A DNA stretch of 64,000 bases from Athripsodes cinereus (taxonomy: Eukaryota > Arthropoda > Insecta > Trichoptera > Leptoceridae), in the NCBI GenBank assembly GCA_947579605.1, contig OX388307.1, positions 32,713,237-32,777,236 on the forward strand, in the 5' to 3' direction. The translations under genes were made by a program, and so were the position numbers. Under the pieces are notes generated by a model that saw nothing but the letters and a program-made list of their open reading frames with translations, had not been told where the DNA came from and did no database searches. Below, one piece after another: positions 10,371 through 22,500 of this stretch (position 1 is its first letter; each line of letters opens with the position of its first letter).

Positions 10371-10439
10371 ACTTTGTTTATGTTTTCGGCATTAACAATA
10401 TAACAATTTCTAGACATGATATGATTTTTTAGATTATTA

Positions 10440-10710
10440 TGTAATTATTGTTATTTTTTGAGCTTTTTATTTGCTACCGCGGTTTCGGTGGAGCGTCCAC
10501 CATTAACGAGCGTTAATCTAATTTCTACTATATGAGGTTTTTCTACTATATTGTTTATCATTTAAAGAGACGAATTTCGTCTTATAAGGACATTGTTAAT
10601 TTTTCTAAGACAAAAGACCTCTCTCTAGATAATAAACATATGCCTACTAGAAAAGACATTTTTTTTTAATTTCATTATAGAATTCAAATAAACACCGACA
10701 CAGTGAATAG
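10440..10710. mobile_element. Hairpin-core MITE, diverged copy
   Basis: Core GAGACGAATTTCGTCTTATA...AGACAAAAGACCTCTCTC is a decayed hairpin like that at 38255-38330, and the end AAACACCGACACAGTGAATA recurs (reversed) at 38168-38195. Confidence 0.6.
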
Positions 10711-10714
10711 ACAT

Positions 10715-10872
10715 TTAACATCTTTATTTCAGCGATGACCCACCCTGAATGTCTAAACTTTTATTAGCACGTGGAAGACGACCTGCATTTCCATTGCATT
10801 ACTTAGTTCGTCCATTGGATACCCCATTTGTCAGAGAAGTTGTAATTGTAGATATTGATAGATAGCTAACAA
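10715..10872 (+). mobile_element. Short retroposon family A
   Basis: CAGCGATGACCCACCCTGAA, AGCACGTGGAAGACGACCTG and a 3' GATAGATAG tail follow the family A order, with much divergence. Confidence 0.65.
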
Positions 10873-11139
10873 AGTAAAGAATACAGTTTATTTTCAAAAA
10901 CGGATATAAATTTGTCGTTTCTAAGATAAAAAATAGGTATATAAGATTATAAATTAAGGCCGTGTCGAGAGTACCTGAACTTCAAGAGACGCGTTGTTGT
11001 CTTCTTGTAATAATTCAAAGCAGAAAACTAATAATGGACCTATTTTAAATCAGTGTTCTCCAACCTTTTTATCTCCGCAGACCGGTTAACGATTGATATT
11101 TTTACCGCGGTCCGCTGAGGAAAAGACACGTTGGTTGTT

Positions 11140-11221
11140 TACCTTTGAACACTTCCCCTTTCACGACACAAGCTTACTGTGAAATGTGTATAAGGTTGTA
11201 TTTGGGTTTATAACAAACTTC
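11140..11221 (+). mobile_element. tRNA-derived SINE, family 2, 3' half
   Basis: CCCCTTTCACGACACAAGCT to GTATTTGGGTTTATAACAAA. It is joined directly to the family 1 SINE that follows. Confidence 0.75.
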
Positions 11222-11478
11222 AGACGACCGGTGTGGCACGGAGGTTAAAGCACTTGCCTTTGAGTCACGAGGTCCCGGGTTCGATTCCCGGCCAGGGCAA
11301 AATGAAGAATAACCTTTTTCAAATTGTCCTGGGTCTAGGTGTTACATGTACCTATATGTGTTTAGTGCATTGATGTGTATCGCCGTGTTAGTACCCATAA
11401 TACAAGATTCATATCTTAGTTTGGGACTAGCTCGGTCTGTGTGAATTGTCTATACGTGTTATGTTATGTTCTGTTATC
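11222..11478 (+). mobile_element. tRNA-derived SINE, family 1
   Basis: Full-length copy: GACCGGTGTGGCACGGAGG head, B box GGGTTCGATTCCCGGCC, body with GTACCCATAATACAAGAT and TTTGGGACTAGCTCGGTCTG, and a (GTTAT)n-like tail. Confidence 0.88.
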
Positions 11479-11479
11479 T

Positions 11480-12035
11480 TTATTAAAAAAAAACCTTTCA
11501 TTAGGTGTCGGATTTCAAGATATGATAAATTCCCTTACACACTAAATTTTCCTTCCCTCCCTCGTCGCCAGATTTTCGAAAAAGAATAGAAATTTGCAAT
11601 GTTTGACATTCTTCTTGGTTTTGTTAAGAAATATTTCAGAAATGAATTTTTTACAACAAAAAAGAACTTCATTTTCTTTCCGCGGGCCAGAAATTGGAGA
11701 CTACTGCTTCAAATTACCTAGTTTCTTTTCTTTACGTTTTCTCTTCACGTAACTAATAATTATAAGATTTATTAGCACTACTATGTACTTCTCTATTTGC
11801 ATCTACATAATGATCGCCGATTTTTTTCCATTTCCGGTGAACAAAGACCGAAGTTTTTTCCACTTCCGGCTAACAGAAGCAGAAGTTTACTCAAGTTTGT
11901 TAAACTATGTTTTTTTTTTTGCATCTTGAACTCAAAACAGAAGTTTCTGTTGCTATCAATTTTGATTCATTTTCGCTAGAACTAGTGACAAAACAGTAGT
12001 AAGAGCACACAGCAAAACAAAGTAGTAAAAATGTC
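11480..12035. other. Intergenic DNA with one shared repeat scrap
   Basis: At 11545-11640 CCTCCCTCGTCGCCAGATTT followed by AATAGAAATTTGCAATG resembles sequence at 19300, 47930, 49810 and 61440. The rest is unrecognised. Confidence 0.4.
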
Positions 12036-12190
12036 GATAGCCTGGAGGTAGAGTCTCGGTCTCGTGAACAAGGGGTCCGTGGCTCGATACCAGGTGCCGG
12101 CAAACTCTCCTTTCACGACACAAGCTTTTAGTAGCTTACTGTGAATGGTGTATAAGGTTGTATTTGAGTTAATAACAAAACCCAGATGCG
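12036..12190 (+). mobile_element. tRNA-derived SINE, family 2, near full length
   Basis: Head TAGCCTGGAGGTAGAGTCTC (A box), CGTGGCTCGATACCAGGTGC (B box), then GACACAAGCTTTTAGTAGCT and a TATTTGAGTTAATAACAAAA end. Sister copy at 35871-36026. Confidence 0.85.
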
Positions 12191-13184
12191 CTACCACAAC
12201 ATACATACATGTCTATTGTGTTCCAGCAATATTATTATCCACTGTTTCACTTACATTTATTGTCACAGGTTCTGCATTATACTTACCAACCTAAAATTAC
12301 CAATTCACCACTACAAGCGCAGTAAAAAAAAACAATGAAGTACTTTTTTGTGTTTAAGTGTGTTTTTACAGTACCTACCTACCTACCTACCTACCTACCT
12401 ACCTACCTGGTGTCATTCTTCAGTGTGGTAACGGCATATTTTACATAATTATTTTGTTTGCAATTGTGATTATTTTCAAATTCAAATATTTTTATTGTGG
12501 AGTAAAATATACATTCTACAATAAAAATCATTTTTTATTTTATAAATATACCTACACTAAAAAATAATTGGTTCCCTTAAAATTTGTTTATTATACTTGC
12601 CTGTGACCCTATGTGGGGACTTACAGACAGACAGAAGACAGGGCAAAGTTAAAAGGTCTAACGCGCAACTGTGTTCATGGTGGAGACGATCCACGGTATT
12701 GAAGGACCGATTTGGAAGGAGATACTTAGACAGGAATTTGAAAGATTTACAGAAAAATAAGTGAAAGGCTTGTTCTTTGCCAGAAACTCCTCAGGACAAA
12801 GTAGTTAGTAGTAAATAATAAGTCATGTGATAGTTTCATTACATATTTATTTGTAGGCATTTCAATATTATGCGTATTTATTTATAATTAACTCAATATA
12901 TAATAATATATTAATAATAATCATAATATAGATCACAATTATTATAATAATAATATTCTTCATTCATTTCTTTATGTATTTATTTATTTTACAACTTACT
13001 AAATTCACAATATATATATTCAATATAAATTATTATATGCATTAATGATAATAGGTGACCGGTTTATTTTTTTCAGTTAATTATTCGTTCCTATTCTCAT
13101 AGTGCAACAAGATTAAATAAATTGAAAAAAAAATAAATGCTCTATTATTTTCACCACACTTTGAATTGAATTGAAAACTCGCAA
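12191..13184. other. AT-rich intergenic DNA with a (TACC)n microsatellite
   Basis: (CTAC/TACC)n at 12373-12408. The 69-codon frame across it is a microsatellite artefact. Nothing else recognised. Confidence 0.5.
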
Positions 13185-13440
13185 TTTTCCAAAATTGGTC
13201 ACATTTGTCAGTGACTAAATATCAAATATGTCACAAATGCTTGTGATCAAATACGTCACAACTATTGATGACCAAACAGGTCAATTATTAGTGATCACAT
13301 ATCAAATCGGCCACGACTATTGGTGACCAAATGCTAAATAAGCCATAACCGTATGTGACCTGATACCAAGTATGTCGTAACTGTTGGTGATCAAATACCG
13401 TATATGTCAGAACTGTTGGGGACCAAATAATCCATAAGGT
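13185..13440. repeat. Degenerate minisatellite, about 33 bp unit
   Basis: Some seven or eight decayed units with the theme GTGACCAAATACCAAATATG then TCACAACTGTTG. Units drift in length and sequence, so it is old. Confidence 0.75.
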
Positions 13441-13985
13441 TAAAATGTTTAGCGGTCAGAACAATTGATGCTCCATGAAGGAATTTCTCACCATTGAGTA
13501 CACATCTTTCGATAAGATAAAAAATTGTTTAGGAAATATTGTATGAAAAAATCTCTGAACCAGATTGATGTTAAATCTGGCAGCTTGTAGCTAAACCAGT
13601 ATTTAAAATGCAATACTAAAATGTTTTTACTTGAATAGAACACGGTAAAATGTTCACAAACCATAGATTATAATATTTAACTATTAAGTTTGGTATTCTG
13701 CTTTTTCTACTTACCCCGCAAAATGAAAATAAAATAAGTGGGACACACAACAGAGCATTTTAAATATTCATTCCACTTTTAAATAATTATTTTTATATTA
13801 GTAGTAATAATCAAACAAACTGTATCATTGGCTTTAAATAAATAAACAATATATCAAGTAAATAAATATAATATCAATAGTTTATTGAAAATTAATGTCG
13901 ACTCAAAACAAAACAATGTTACAAATATTTTGCGTTCAATACAATGCCGCTGTCTCAAATATTGTGATATCTTAAATCAAAAGCA
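13441..13985. other. AT-rich intergenic DNA, nothing recognised
   Basis: No coding signal or shared repeat seen. Confidence 0.45.
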
Positions 13986-13989
13986 AAAA

Positions 13990-14081
13990 TCTTAAATCTT
14001 TCGGCAACAATTCGGAGCATTCTCTGAAGAAATATTCGGAATTCTGAGAATGCTCTGAATTATCGCCGAAAGATTTAAGAT
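13990..14081. mobile_element. Short foldback MITE
   Basis: TCTTAAATCTTTCGGC at 13990 pairs with GCCGAAAGATTTAAGA ending 14081; the 36 bp arms also share TTCGGAGCATTCTC. A related half-copy is at 40968-41036. Confidence 0.75.
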
Positions 14082-14089
14082 TCTTGCTT

Positions 14090-14955
14090 GATGCTTGATG
14101 ATTGACGTTCGCATCCAGCTGTCTGTACGCCGCCTATCACACATATTGTGATGTATCATCACAAAAAATGTGACATTTTGTGACAAACCATTTAAAATAT
14201 TACAATACATCGTCACACATTTTAAAAGCAAACTGAGAAAACTGCGTAAAAAAAAAATAAAGTAAAAAAAACTCAAGCTCATTATGAATATGTTGTTCTA
14301 CTTTTTAATAATCTCTCGCAATTTATATTTTGGGTCGACATCAATTGCGAACAAAATAAATTGTGACACTATTTTAAACAAAATAATATATCATATGCCA
14401 ATATATACAAAAAAATTCAACATGTATCTCAATACAAAACGTTAATCAATACATTTTTCGTAAAGGAGTTATATAAAACCCTTAATTTATTAATAGATTT
14501 TAAAAAAACAAACTTGCAACTATATTCATTATTAGTGTTAAAACTCTTTACAGGCATTGAAATTTGCGTTGAATTCCAAAATGAGACTATCAAAAAATTA
14601 ATTCAATTTTTGCAGTAATTCAAATTTTCACTTCATAGACATAATAATATATAGCTATAGACATACACTTTCACATATTTAAAATATGTAAGTAAGATAT
14701 AGAATATAGTTTAGAAGTAATGTATCAGTGGCACATTATTTTAAGCATTTTCTTGCATGCTATAGTTATATTTTCTACTATGTCTATGGAATATTAGAAA
14801 GTGACACTTGTCTATGACCAACCAGGACTCAACTTCTCGTAATATGTGACTATATTCAGGGCACAAATTTATCTAATAAGTGCTTCACTTATTTTGCTTT
14901 ATAACTATAGTTACATACGTCTATGGTTTACTTACAAGACCCAAATCTCCAACTG
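14090..14955. other. AT-rich intergenic DNA, nothing recognised
   Basis: A small inverted cluster of TGTGATG/CATCACA words lies at 14138-14215; otherwise nothing. Confidence 0.4.
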
Positions 14956-14958
14956 TAT

Positions 14959-15219
14959 ATTGTCGTTGCATATTCAAAATGGGATGTGTAAATTTATAAA
15001 TGTTTTGACATTTCTAGAAAAAACTGCTTATAATGACATTATAACCATTTTATAAAGTGATTCTTAGTATCAAATATCAAAATATATCATTTTAAAAATA
15101 ATATCACACGCCAATAAAAAGTCCAAACAACAATTTGAATGCCTTAATGAACAGCTTCTAAAGAGTATGCCTAGATAAAAATGTTCGCACATACCTCATT
15201 TTGTATATGCAACGACGAT
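14959..15219 (+). mobile_element. MITE pair, left member
   Basis: 261 bp, ends TTGTCGTTGCATATTCAAAA and TTTTGTATATGCAACGACG (inverted). Interior: AATGTTTTGACATTTCTAGA, CTGCTTATAATGACAT, GCCAATAAAAAGTCC. Its inverted twin starts 14 bp later. No ORF. Confidence 0.85.
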
Positions 15220-15233
15220 GATAGAAATGTATA

Positions 15234-15492
15234 CCGTCGTTGCATATTCAAAAAGAGGTCACTGCGAACATTTTTATTCAGGCATACTCTTTAAAAAATG
15301 TTCATTAGGGCACTAAAATTTTTGTTAGGACTTTTTATTGGCATGTGATATTATTCTTTAAGTATCGAATTTAAATATTTGATACTAAGAATGACTTTAT
15401 AAATGGTTATGATGTCATTATAAGCAGTTTGATCTAGAAATGTCAAAACATTTATGAATTCACATACTCCTTTTTGAATATGCAACGACGAT
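15234..15492 (-). mobile_element. MITE pair, right member (inverted)
   Basis: Same element as 14959-15219 in reverse, about 85-90 percent similar by eye, with its own CCGTCGTTGCATATTC and GAATATGCAACGACGAT ends. The pair makes a 530 bp foldback. Confidence 0.85.
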
Positions 15493-15499
15493 ATATCAT

Positions 15500-16150
15500 T
15501 TAAGTTTCGTCTATGGAGTACGCAACTGGTATCCAACACATATCTCAGTGTGTGTAAAAAGGCTAAAACATTTTTTTATATAATATATGGGCAACAAACG
15601 AGAAAATACTTAAAATTTAGTAAAAAGTCTCTTAAATACAAATACGAATTGCTTTAATTTTTGTTTAGTCCTAACAAATCGATAAATATTTAATATTATA
15701 ATACAAAATTTACATACTCTTCTACAAAAATTTCTATGTGTTATATTATTAGTATTTGTTTATATTATATTAGTTTAAATTAACACCAAAAATATAAAAG
15801 AAAAAAATGTGTTTACACATTTATTGAACTAAAAAAAAATATGGTGCATTTTTTTTTTATTTTAAATAAATCAAATTATTCATGATTGTTTTTAATGCAT
15901 ACTAATGTAATTACATGATAAAATATAAACTATGATATAAAATGAATTAAGACTGTCGAAAGCAAAAGAGAAAATTCACCATATGGACTGGTTTGGTTAA
16001 TTAATTTGCCCTTCTGCTTCTAATAGTCTAAAATATATATTAATATATATTAAGTAGTCAAGTATTATGAAGTCTGATTATTAACTGTGTTCTAAGCACT
16101 TTTTGATTATGGTAATCACTAACATTTAAAAAAAAAAATTAACATTTTTT
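15500..16150. other. AT-rich intergenic DNA, nothing recognised
   Basis: Homopolymer and AT runs; no coding signal. Confidence 0.45.
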
Positions 16151-16830
16151 CTTTGTAACAGCATTCATTGATATTATATCAATCAGGAACATTTACGAAT
16201 CCACAAAAAAAATGTACCAGTATAAATCATAAGCACTTGTTTTACAACTTTTATGATCAGGAATATTTAAAACAGCATAAATTGACTGCTGTTATTGACA
16301 TAAAAAATGGGTATTTGTAGCATATATCAAGTACCACTTAAATTGGGAAAAGTTTACAAATATTATGGAATTTATCATCAGAAACATTTATTTTAAGACC
16401 ATTTATAATTGGCGAATATTAAACATCAAAGACTACCTGTAATCAGGTTTATTTACAAATTTTATATTACTTTTAATCGGGAACGTTTATGGACAAAAGA
16501 CCACAGGACTGGGTAACACTTACGAATCGTAAATAATTCGTAATAGGGTAAATTATTTATATATCAAAGGTTACTTGTATTTGGGAAACATTTATGATCA
16601 AAGATTACATGTAATCGGGAACACTTACATATTATCAAATATCACTCAAAATCGGGTACATTTATATTTCAAGGATCACTCATATTTGGGGAATATTTTA
16701 CATCAAAGACCACCTGTAATCAGGAACATTTATAAATCAAATATTACTTGTAATCAGAAACATTTACAAATTGTAGTCGGCAACATTCAAAAATCACTTG
16801 TAATCAGGAACATTTGTATATCAATACACA
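16150..16830. repeat. Degenerate minisatellite, about 35-40 bp unit
   Basis: Around 18 decayed units with the theme TGTAATCGGGAACATTTATA then AATCAAAGATCACT. The 110-codon frame at 16575-16907 is a by-product of the repeat. Confidence 0.75.
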
Positions 16831-19164
16831 ATATGCTACGAAACATTAATTTAAGAGTATTATTATTGGTGTATCGTGTAACTAACCGCAATCACAAAAA
16901 CCTGTAAATGACATACAATACAAAAATATCATTCAAATTGTAACACTTTATAATTGTCCTAAAGTTTGACATAACATATAAATGTAGGATATATGCAATT
17001 CTTTCATGATTACCTACGGCAAAAAAATTAGATTACAATGATTTCATTCACATATTATACAATGCACCCATGAAAAAACCACGACAATTAGACGTATGAA
17101 TAAACATATTTTATTGAAAATTTATTTCAAAGCCTTAATAAGAACCTACGTCGCTGCGTACTTTTTTATTATATAAGCAGTACGAAGTATGGGCAACAAA
17201 ACGTACTAAATTTGATATATGAAATCGGCTAGTTGAAAGTGAAATTCGATAAGCCATTCTGTGTTTCGGAAAAGACCAAAAAGGTATATGCAAAAAAGAA
17301 TTGTATTACATACAGTAAAAGATGGATACTCCATTGAACGGCGCCGAATAAATCATCCAACATACATACATACATAAAAGAAATTTAATATTCATTCACT
17401 TCAAAATATTTTTTAGAAACACAAGTAAGAAACCATCCTCTGCCATAAAGCCATTCAAATACCAATTAATTGATTCCTTGTGTAATATTTCTAACACTCA
17501 TAGAAGTCACATAAGACCTAATGTACGTATGTACATAAAAGGATTTTTCGCAAAGTAATGACACACAAATTTAAATTATCAAAACATTCAATATAAAATT
17601 ATTGCTCATATTGTAAGACATTTAGACACATGAAGCAGTCCCCAAAAAAGGTCTATATTACATTAAAAACATTACTAGATAAAAAGACCCCTCACTGGGA
17701 CCCCGATTGGTCTGTACATTTAAAATTTAAGTTGAAAACAGATACTCACTGGGACCCTCGGTACAACCACAATTTTAATTCACTTTGTTCATACGTAAAT
17801 GCAAGATCAATAATTCTAACAGTCGATTCCAACGCATTGACTCTTTTTTATATTTAAATTGTGACATCAGATTTGCTCACAAAGCGAATTAAACTCACAA
17901 TTGTACTCCTGAATAGGTGTCAATTTGACGTTAAAAATGTTAATAGAAAGTAGATACTTACTGGGACTGCCAATATGCTTTTAACATACAGACCCTTATT
18001 TAGTTGACAGTGTTAACTTACAAACAACATTCAATAAAAACTATGTATTAATAGGCATCTTATTTGTACTTTTTGCTTGCATATTTCCAATTATATATAT
18101 TTTCTATATGTTATCAGCGCAAAACAATAGTAGAAATTTGAGAATGTATAAAGATAAGCATCGAATTTAAAAATACTGAGCACTAAACATACGTTTTACA
18201 GTACTCTACGTTTCTTTACGTTTAATATAATCAAGAACCTAATGTATACAAAAAGAAACCTTGATCAACATATATAGAGGCAATTGTTTTACCCGTAAAT
18301 AACACTTTAAGGATATTGAGTAAAAAGTGCAAATACACATAACAATGATTAACAGACATTTCCTCGTATCCCACATTGACCAAATGAGTCGTCGAGATGC
18401 AAAACAGGGTTTGGGAAAATTGACGTTTTTGAGTATATGGATAGCTATTGGGAACATGAATAACGTATTTAATTAGACTTGAAGACTTAAATATTAGAGA
18501 AGAGCATAAAAACTATTTCAAATTTACAATAACTCAAATTTACAATAACTGAAATTTCGGATCTACAAAATCGTCATTTTACAGGAGAGCCAAATATAGA
18601 GGAATAAAAGCACAATTTTATTATTTCTAATAACAGAATTACAAAACTTTTCACATTTTTACACAAGCGTCGAAACTGTGTTGTGGCACTCCTTAAGGAA
18701 GTTCACATAAATGTATGTGTATCATATACAACATACCTACCTAGTCAATACCTATTCAAATAGTTTAACTATCGGTGAGTGTGATCAATTAGAATGATTA
18801 ATCTAGAGTGGTTCAAAATATGATTAAAATGTTTAGATTGAAATTATGTTATAACGAAACAAATTATGTACTCATACATTATGAGTAAATTTGTAAAAAA
18901 GTGATTTTTGTAAAATCTGTAGATCCGATATTACATTTTGGGAGTGACGAATTGTAGAATTTTTTTACTATGAGTTTAATTTAAATAGATTTTTCCTACC
19001 TTCCTAAAACCTTCTTCACGTAACAGTATAAACAGAGGGAATGAAACACCATACACTCCTTGTCCTTGGACACAATCTTTGATTCCATCACTTATATTAT
19101 ATTATATTATCTCATTTAATCAAGTTTAATATTCCTGTCTACACTTCTGTGTGCCATCCAAAAC
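16831..19164. other. AT-rich DNA, little recognised
   Basis: Three similar donor-like blocks on the minus strand (TCCCAGTRAGTATCT type) at about 17685-17705, 17742-17762 and 17950-17970, and a short duplication of AAATTTACAATAACT near 18521-18550. No coding signal. Confidence 0.4.
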
Positions 19165-19531
19165 TAGTGAAGTAACGAATGTGTGATTTTGGATATTCGC
19201 GAATGCGAATATTTGTTGCTGACATTCGCGAATGCGAATGCGAATAGCGAATATTGACTTGCTCAGATTTCGACAATATTGCTCAATCATTAAAATTTCT
19301 ACCCTCCCGTCCCCGAATTTTCAAAATGGTATAGGAATTTAAAATATTTCAAAACTCCTCGGTTTTCTTTCTTCTTGCAGTACCTTTTTCTGCAATGTAC
19401 TGGTACTTTTACCGAATATCCGATACTTTATTACCGAAATAATATTCGCAAAACATTCGCATATTTTTTGCGAATACGAATACTTTGAAATATGCGAATA
19501 TTCGCGAATACGAATATTCGTTACATCACTA
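19165..19531. mobile_element. hAT-type MITE (TIR TAGTGATGTAACGAAT)
   Basis: Left TAGTGAAGTAACGAAT, right ATTCGTTACATCACTA; TCCAAAAC on both sides (19157-19164 and 19532-19539) is an 8 bp target duplication. Subterminal GCGAATATTCGCGAATACG arrays. Related, interrupted copy at 61308-61930. Confidence 0.85.
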
Positions 19532-22500
19532 TCCAAAACCATCACAAATCAAAATGATGAATCCCAAAGCACAATGTTTTTTTAATTTATTTTTTTTCAT
19601 TCATCAATAGATCCACTCATATTTCTTGTAAAATGATGTAATTCTTTTAACACTTTTAAAACATTTCTGTAATTAATTTTTCAAATTAAAAATTAAAGCA
19701 CCTTGCAATAATTATAGTTTTATAACCGAAATGAAAACCCTTATATTTCCTATGTTTTCAATAAAAGTGTAAATTTCTGGGGGCCTAAAATGGCCACATT
19801 GAGCAATTCCTCTACAATTCATATTTGGTGAAATGATACCGTTAAATTGTTTTACAATTCCTATTATGATTCATATAAAGTGGTCTTTTTAGCCCCCCCT
19901 GGTCTCATTTCATTTTTATTGTCATATCCGTACCTTTTAGTGCATGAACCATGGAGAATTAAGATGTCATAAGAGATATACTTCAATTGCAAAACTTAAC
20001 ATTAAATTAAAATGTCAGTCAATGGTAGTTTTTTTCTTTATATGTAGGTATAGTGATGAATTAGTGCAAAATTCTTCAAAATGGAGGAGAATTTTATCAA
20101 CCTCGCGCTTTCAAAAAGAGCATTGTTGTTCATTTCGATAAATATCACCCATGGTGCAAGCCAACGCATATTAGGATTCGTCAGGTGGACAAAAAAAAGA
20201 GCAATTTATGTTATTGTAATGGCTTTTTAAATGACACACAATATGTGTAGTTCTACACAACACTTGATTTATCACTGGATAAAGTTAATAAATACCAAAT
20301 CTATTTTATCTTCCTTCATCTTGGATTTTTTTATACTTATTTATCATTGGCACCATAGAAATGAAGTGAGATTAGTGCTGCGTAGCTAATTGCTTAATCC
20401 TTTCTTTTTCTTCTCTTGTTAAGTGTTTATTCACATAATTACAAGAAAAATACTACATATTATGAAACATGAAATTGGTACTACTGTAGAATTTTAAGTA
20501 AATTATTTTATTATTTACTGTACATTGCTATTATTATGTTACATAAACAGTCACATAATGTTAATAAGAAAATATAATGCAGTTCAATATTATCTACTCC
20601 CCTTCATTACACAAGTTTTACTTACTAAGGAAAAAAATGCACAAAGGGTGAGTCTATCACTGTATAGCATCTTCGGAATAACTCAGAAACTTCGTAAGTC
20701 GAGGATAATTAATATTAATAATAATAACAAACAAATGAACTTGTTATAAAAACTAAAAAATATCAGAATTTAACTATAAAACAATTTAGAATTCACAATT
20801 AATAAACGCAAGTGTGAAAAAAAATAAACTAAAACTATCATTGATATAAAATCACTCTTAGTTAATGGGAAAATATTATAGAAAAAAATAAAAGCATTGT
20901 TTATGAAGTAGACAATTTGTGTCCAATACATTTTATTAAAAAAAAAAACATAACCAAAGTTATTATGATAATAATAATAATATACACAATTTATTTGTGA
21001 TTCACGTTGTATGAGAACAAACCATCTGGCATGGCAAAGAGACCGCAATCAAACTTCTATATTACGAATTTGTCAATAATTAATTTAACACAAAACATTT
21101 TATTAGAATAATTTTATTATTATTATAATTAATATGACTAAAGTTAATTTACTTCATAATTATTACTCTACACCTAGCATTTTTTTATTCTTCTAACACT
21201 TAAATATAATACAAAAGTAGCAGTAGTAGTAGTTAGTATTGCTGAAGAGCTTATTATTGCTAACTCATTCATTCATTTTCAAAATGTCAACTAGATAAAA
21301 TTCTACAAAGAAAAATAATAAACACTAATAGTGATAGAACATTGCAACTCCTACCAAAGCCCAAAAATGAAATCAACCAATTCAAAACTCAAGGCAATTT
21401 TAATTCAATATCACCATCTTAATGTTCCTCTTGAAAATAATAGGAGAAAATCATTCTCATCCATTCTGAGTGATATTGTGTCAAAAGAGTAAGTAACCTT
21501 TTTCAAACTGTTTTAAGCACCCCACAAATACTAAAATAGTTTTATATTTTTATAAGTTGAAGGATTTCTGTCTATATGAGGAGTTCTCCACAATGTTTAA
21601 TTATCAACTTTTAAGTTTTACAGGCCCCTGACCAGTTGTGAAAAATTAGTATCATTTAAAGTATATTGAAAACTATACAAACATAATCAGTTTTAAAATG
21701 TTCACTCGACAAATTTCGGACAAATCGTGAGAAGGAAGCCTGACAACCTGAAAATTTATACAGATACTAAAATAATGGTCACAATCCTCAAAATTGAAGG
21801 ACCAACGGAAATGAGACGATAACTCAACAAATGAGAAGGACTTTCAGAACTATATGTGTAAAAGGTAGGTTATCAAAGAACATTTTATCTAGCCAACAAT
21901 CAAACTCAGAAACTCAAGCATGCACAGAACAACATGATAACACATTTTAAAACTGGTAAAGATCAAAAATTAGTTATCATTTCTATATTACATAGTTAAT
22001 CATAATACAAAATTAACTGTTTAAAAAAAAGAACATCTAAAATTGTCATTTGTTATAAGGTAGTAAACATTTTATTTAGCTTTTTATTAAATAATGTATA
22101 TTATTTATCTTTAAAGTGTACTTCTACAATATATTACAAGCTTTGATATACAATAGGTACATAAATATTATTTTCTCAACGATTTCATAAAACAGAATTT
22201 GCTTATATATAATATTTTTTTTTTACATTTACAAAGACATTTCGTTATATAGAAGTTTGGTTGCATTTAGATTTATACAATCATCATAATTACGCGCAAT
22301 GTAACCACATTTGTTATAATTTCCTCTACATAAATAATATTTTAAAATATAACTAATAATACCCTGCTCTCGAACTTTCATTGTAAAATATGTGATACGG
22401 AGATAATATTAATATTATTCATGTTGCAATATTAAGACATCTCTTTTTTTTGCATTAAGATTCATATGCGTCTGTTTATTTCACTCTAAGCTTCTGTGTC

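Noticed and set aside
12358..12567. 69-codon frame
   Set aside because: Spans a (TACC)n microsatellite (YLPTYLPTYLP).
16575..16907. 110-codon open frame
   Set aside because: It is made of degenerate ~35-40 bp tandem repeat units (HLYFKDHSYLGN, VIRNIYKSN style reiteration), not a protein gene.
20525..20749. Short frames in the 19.5-24.7 kb region as small genes
   Set aside because: All under 95 codons, low-complexity and AT-driven, with no start context or homology that I can see.
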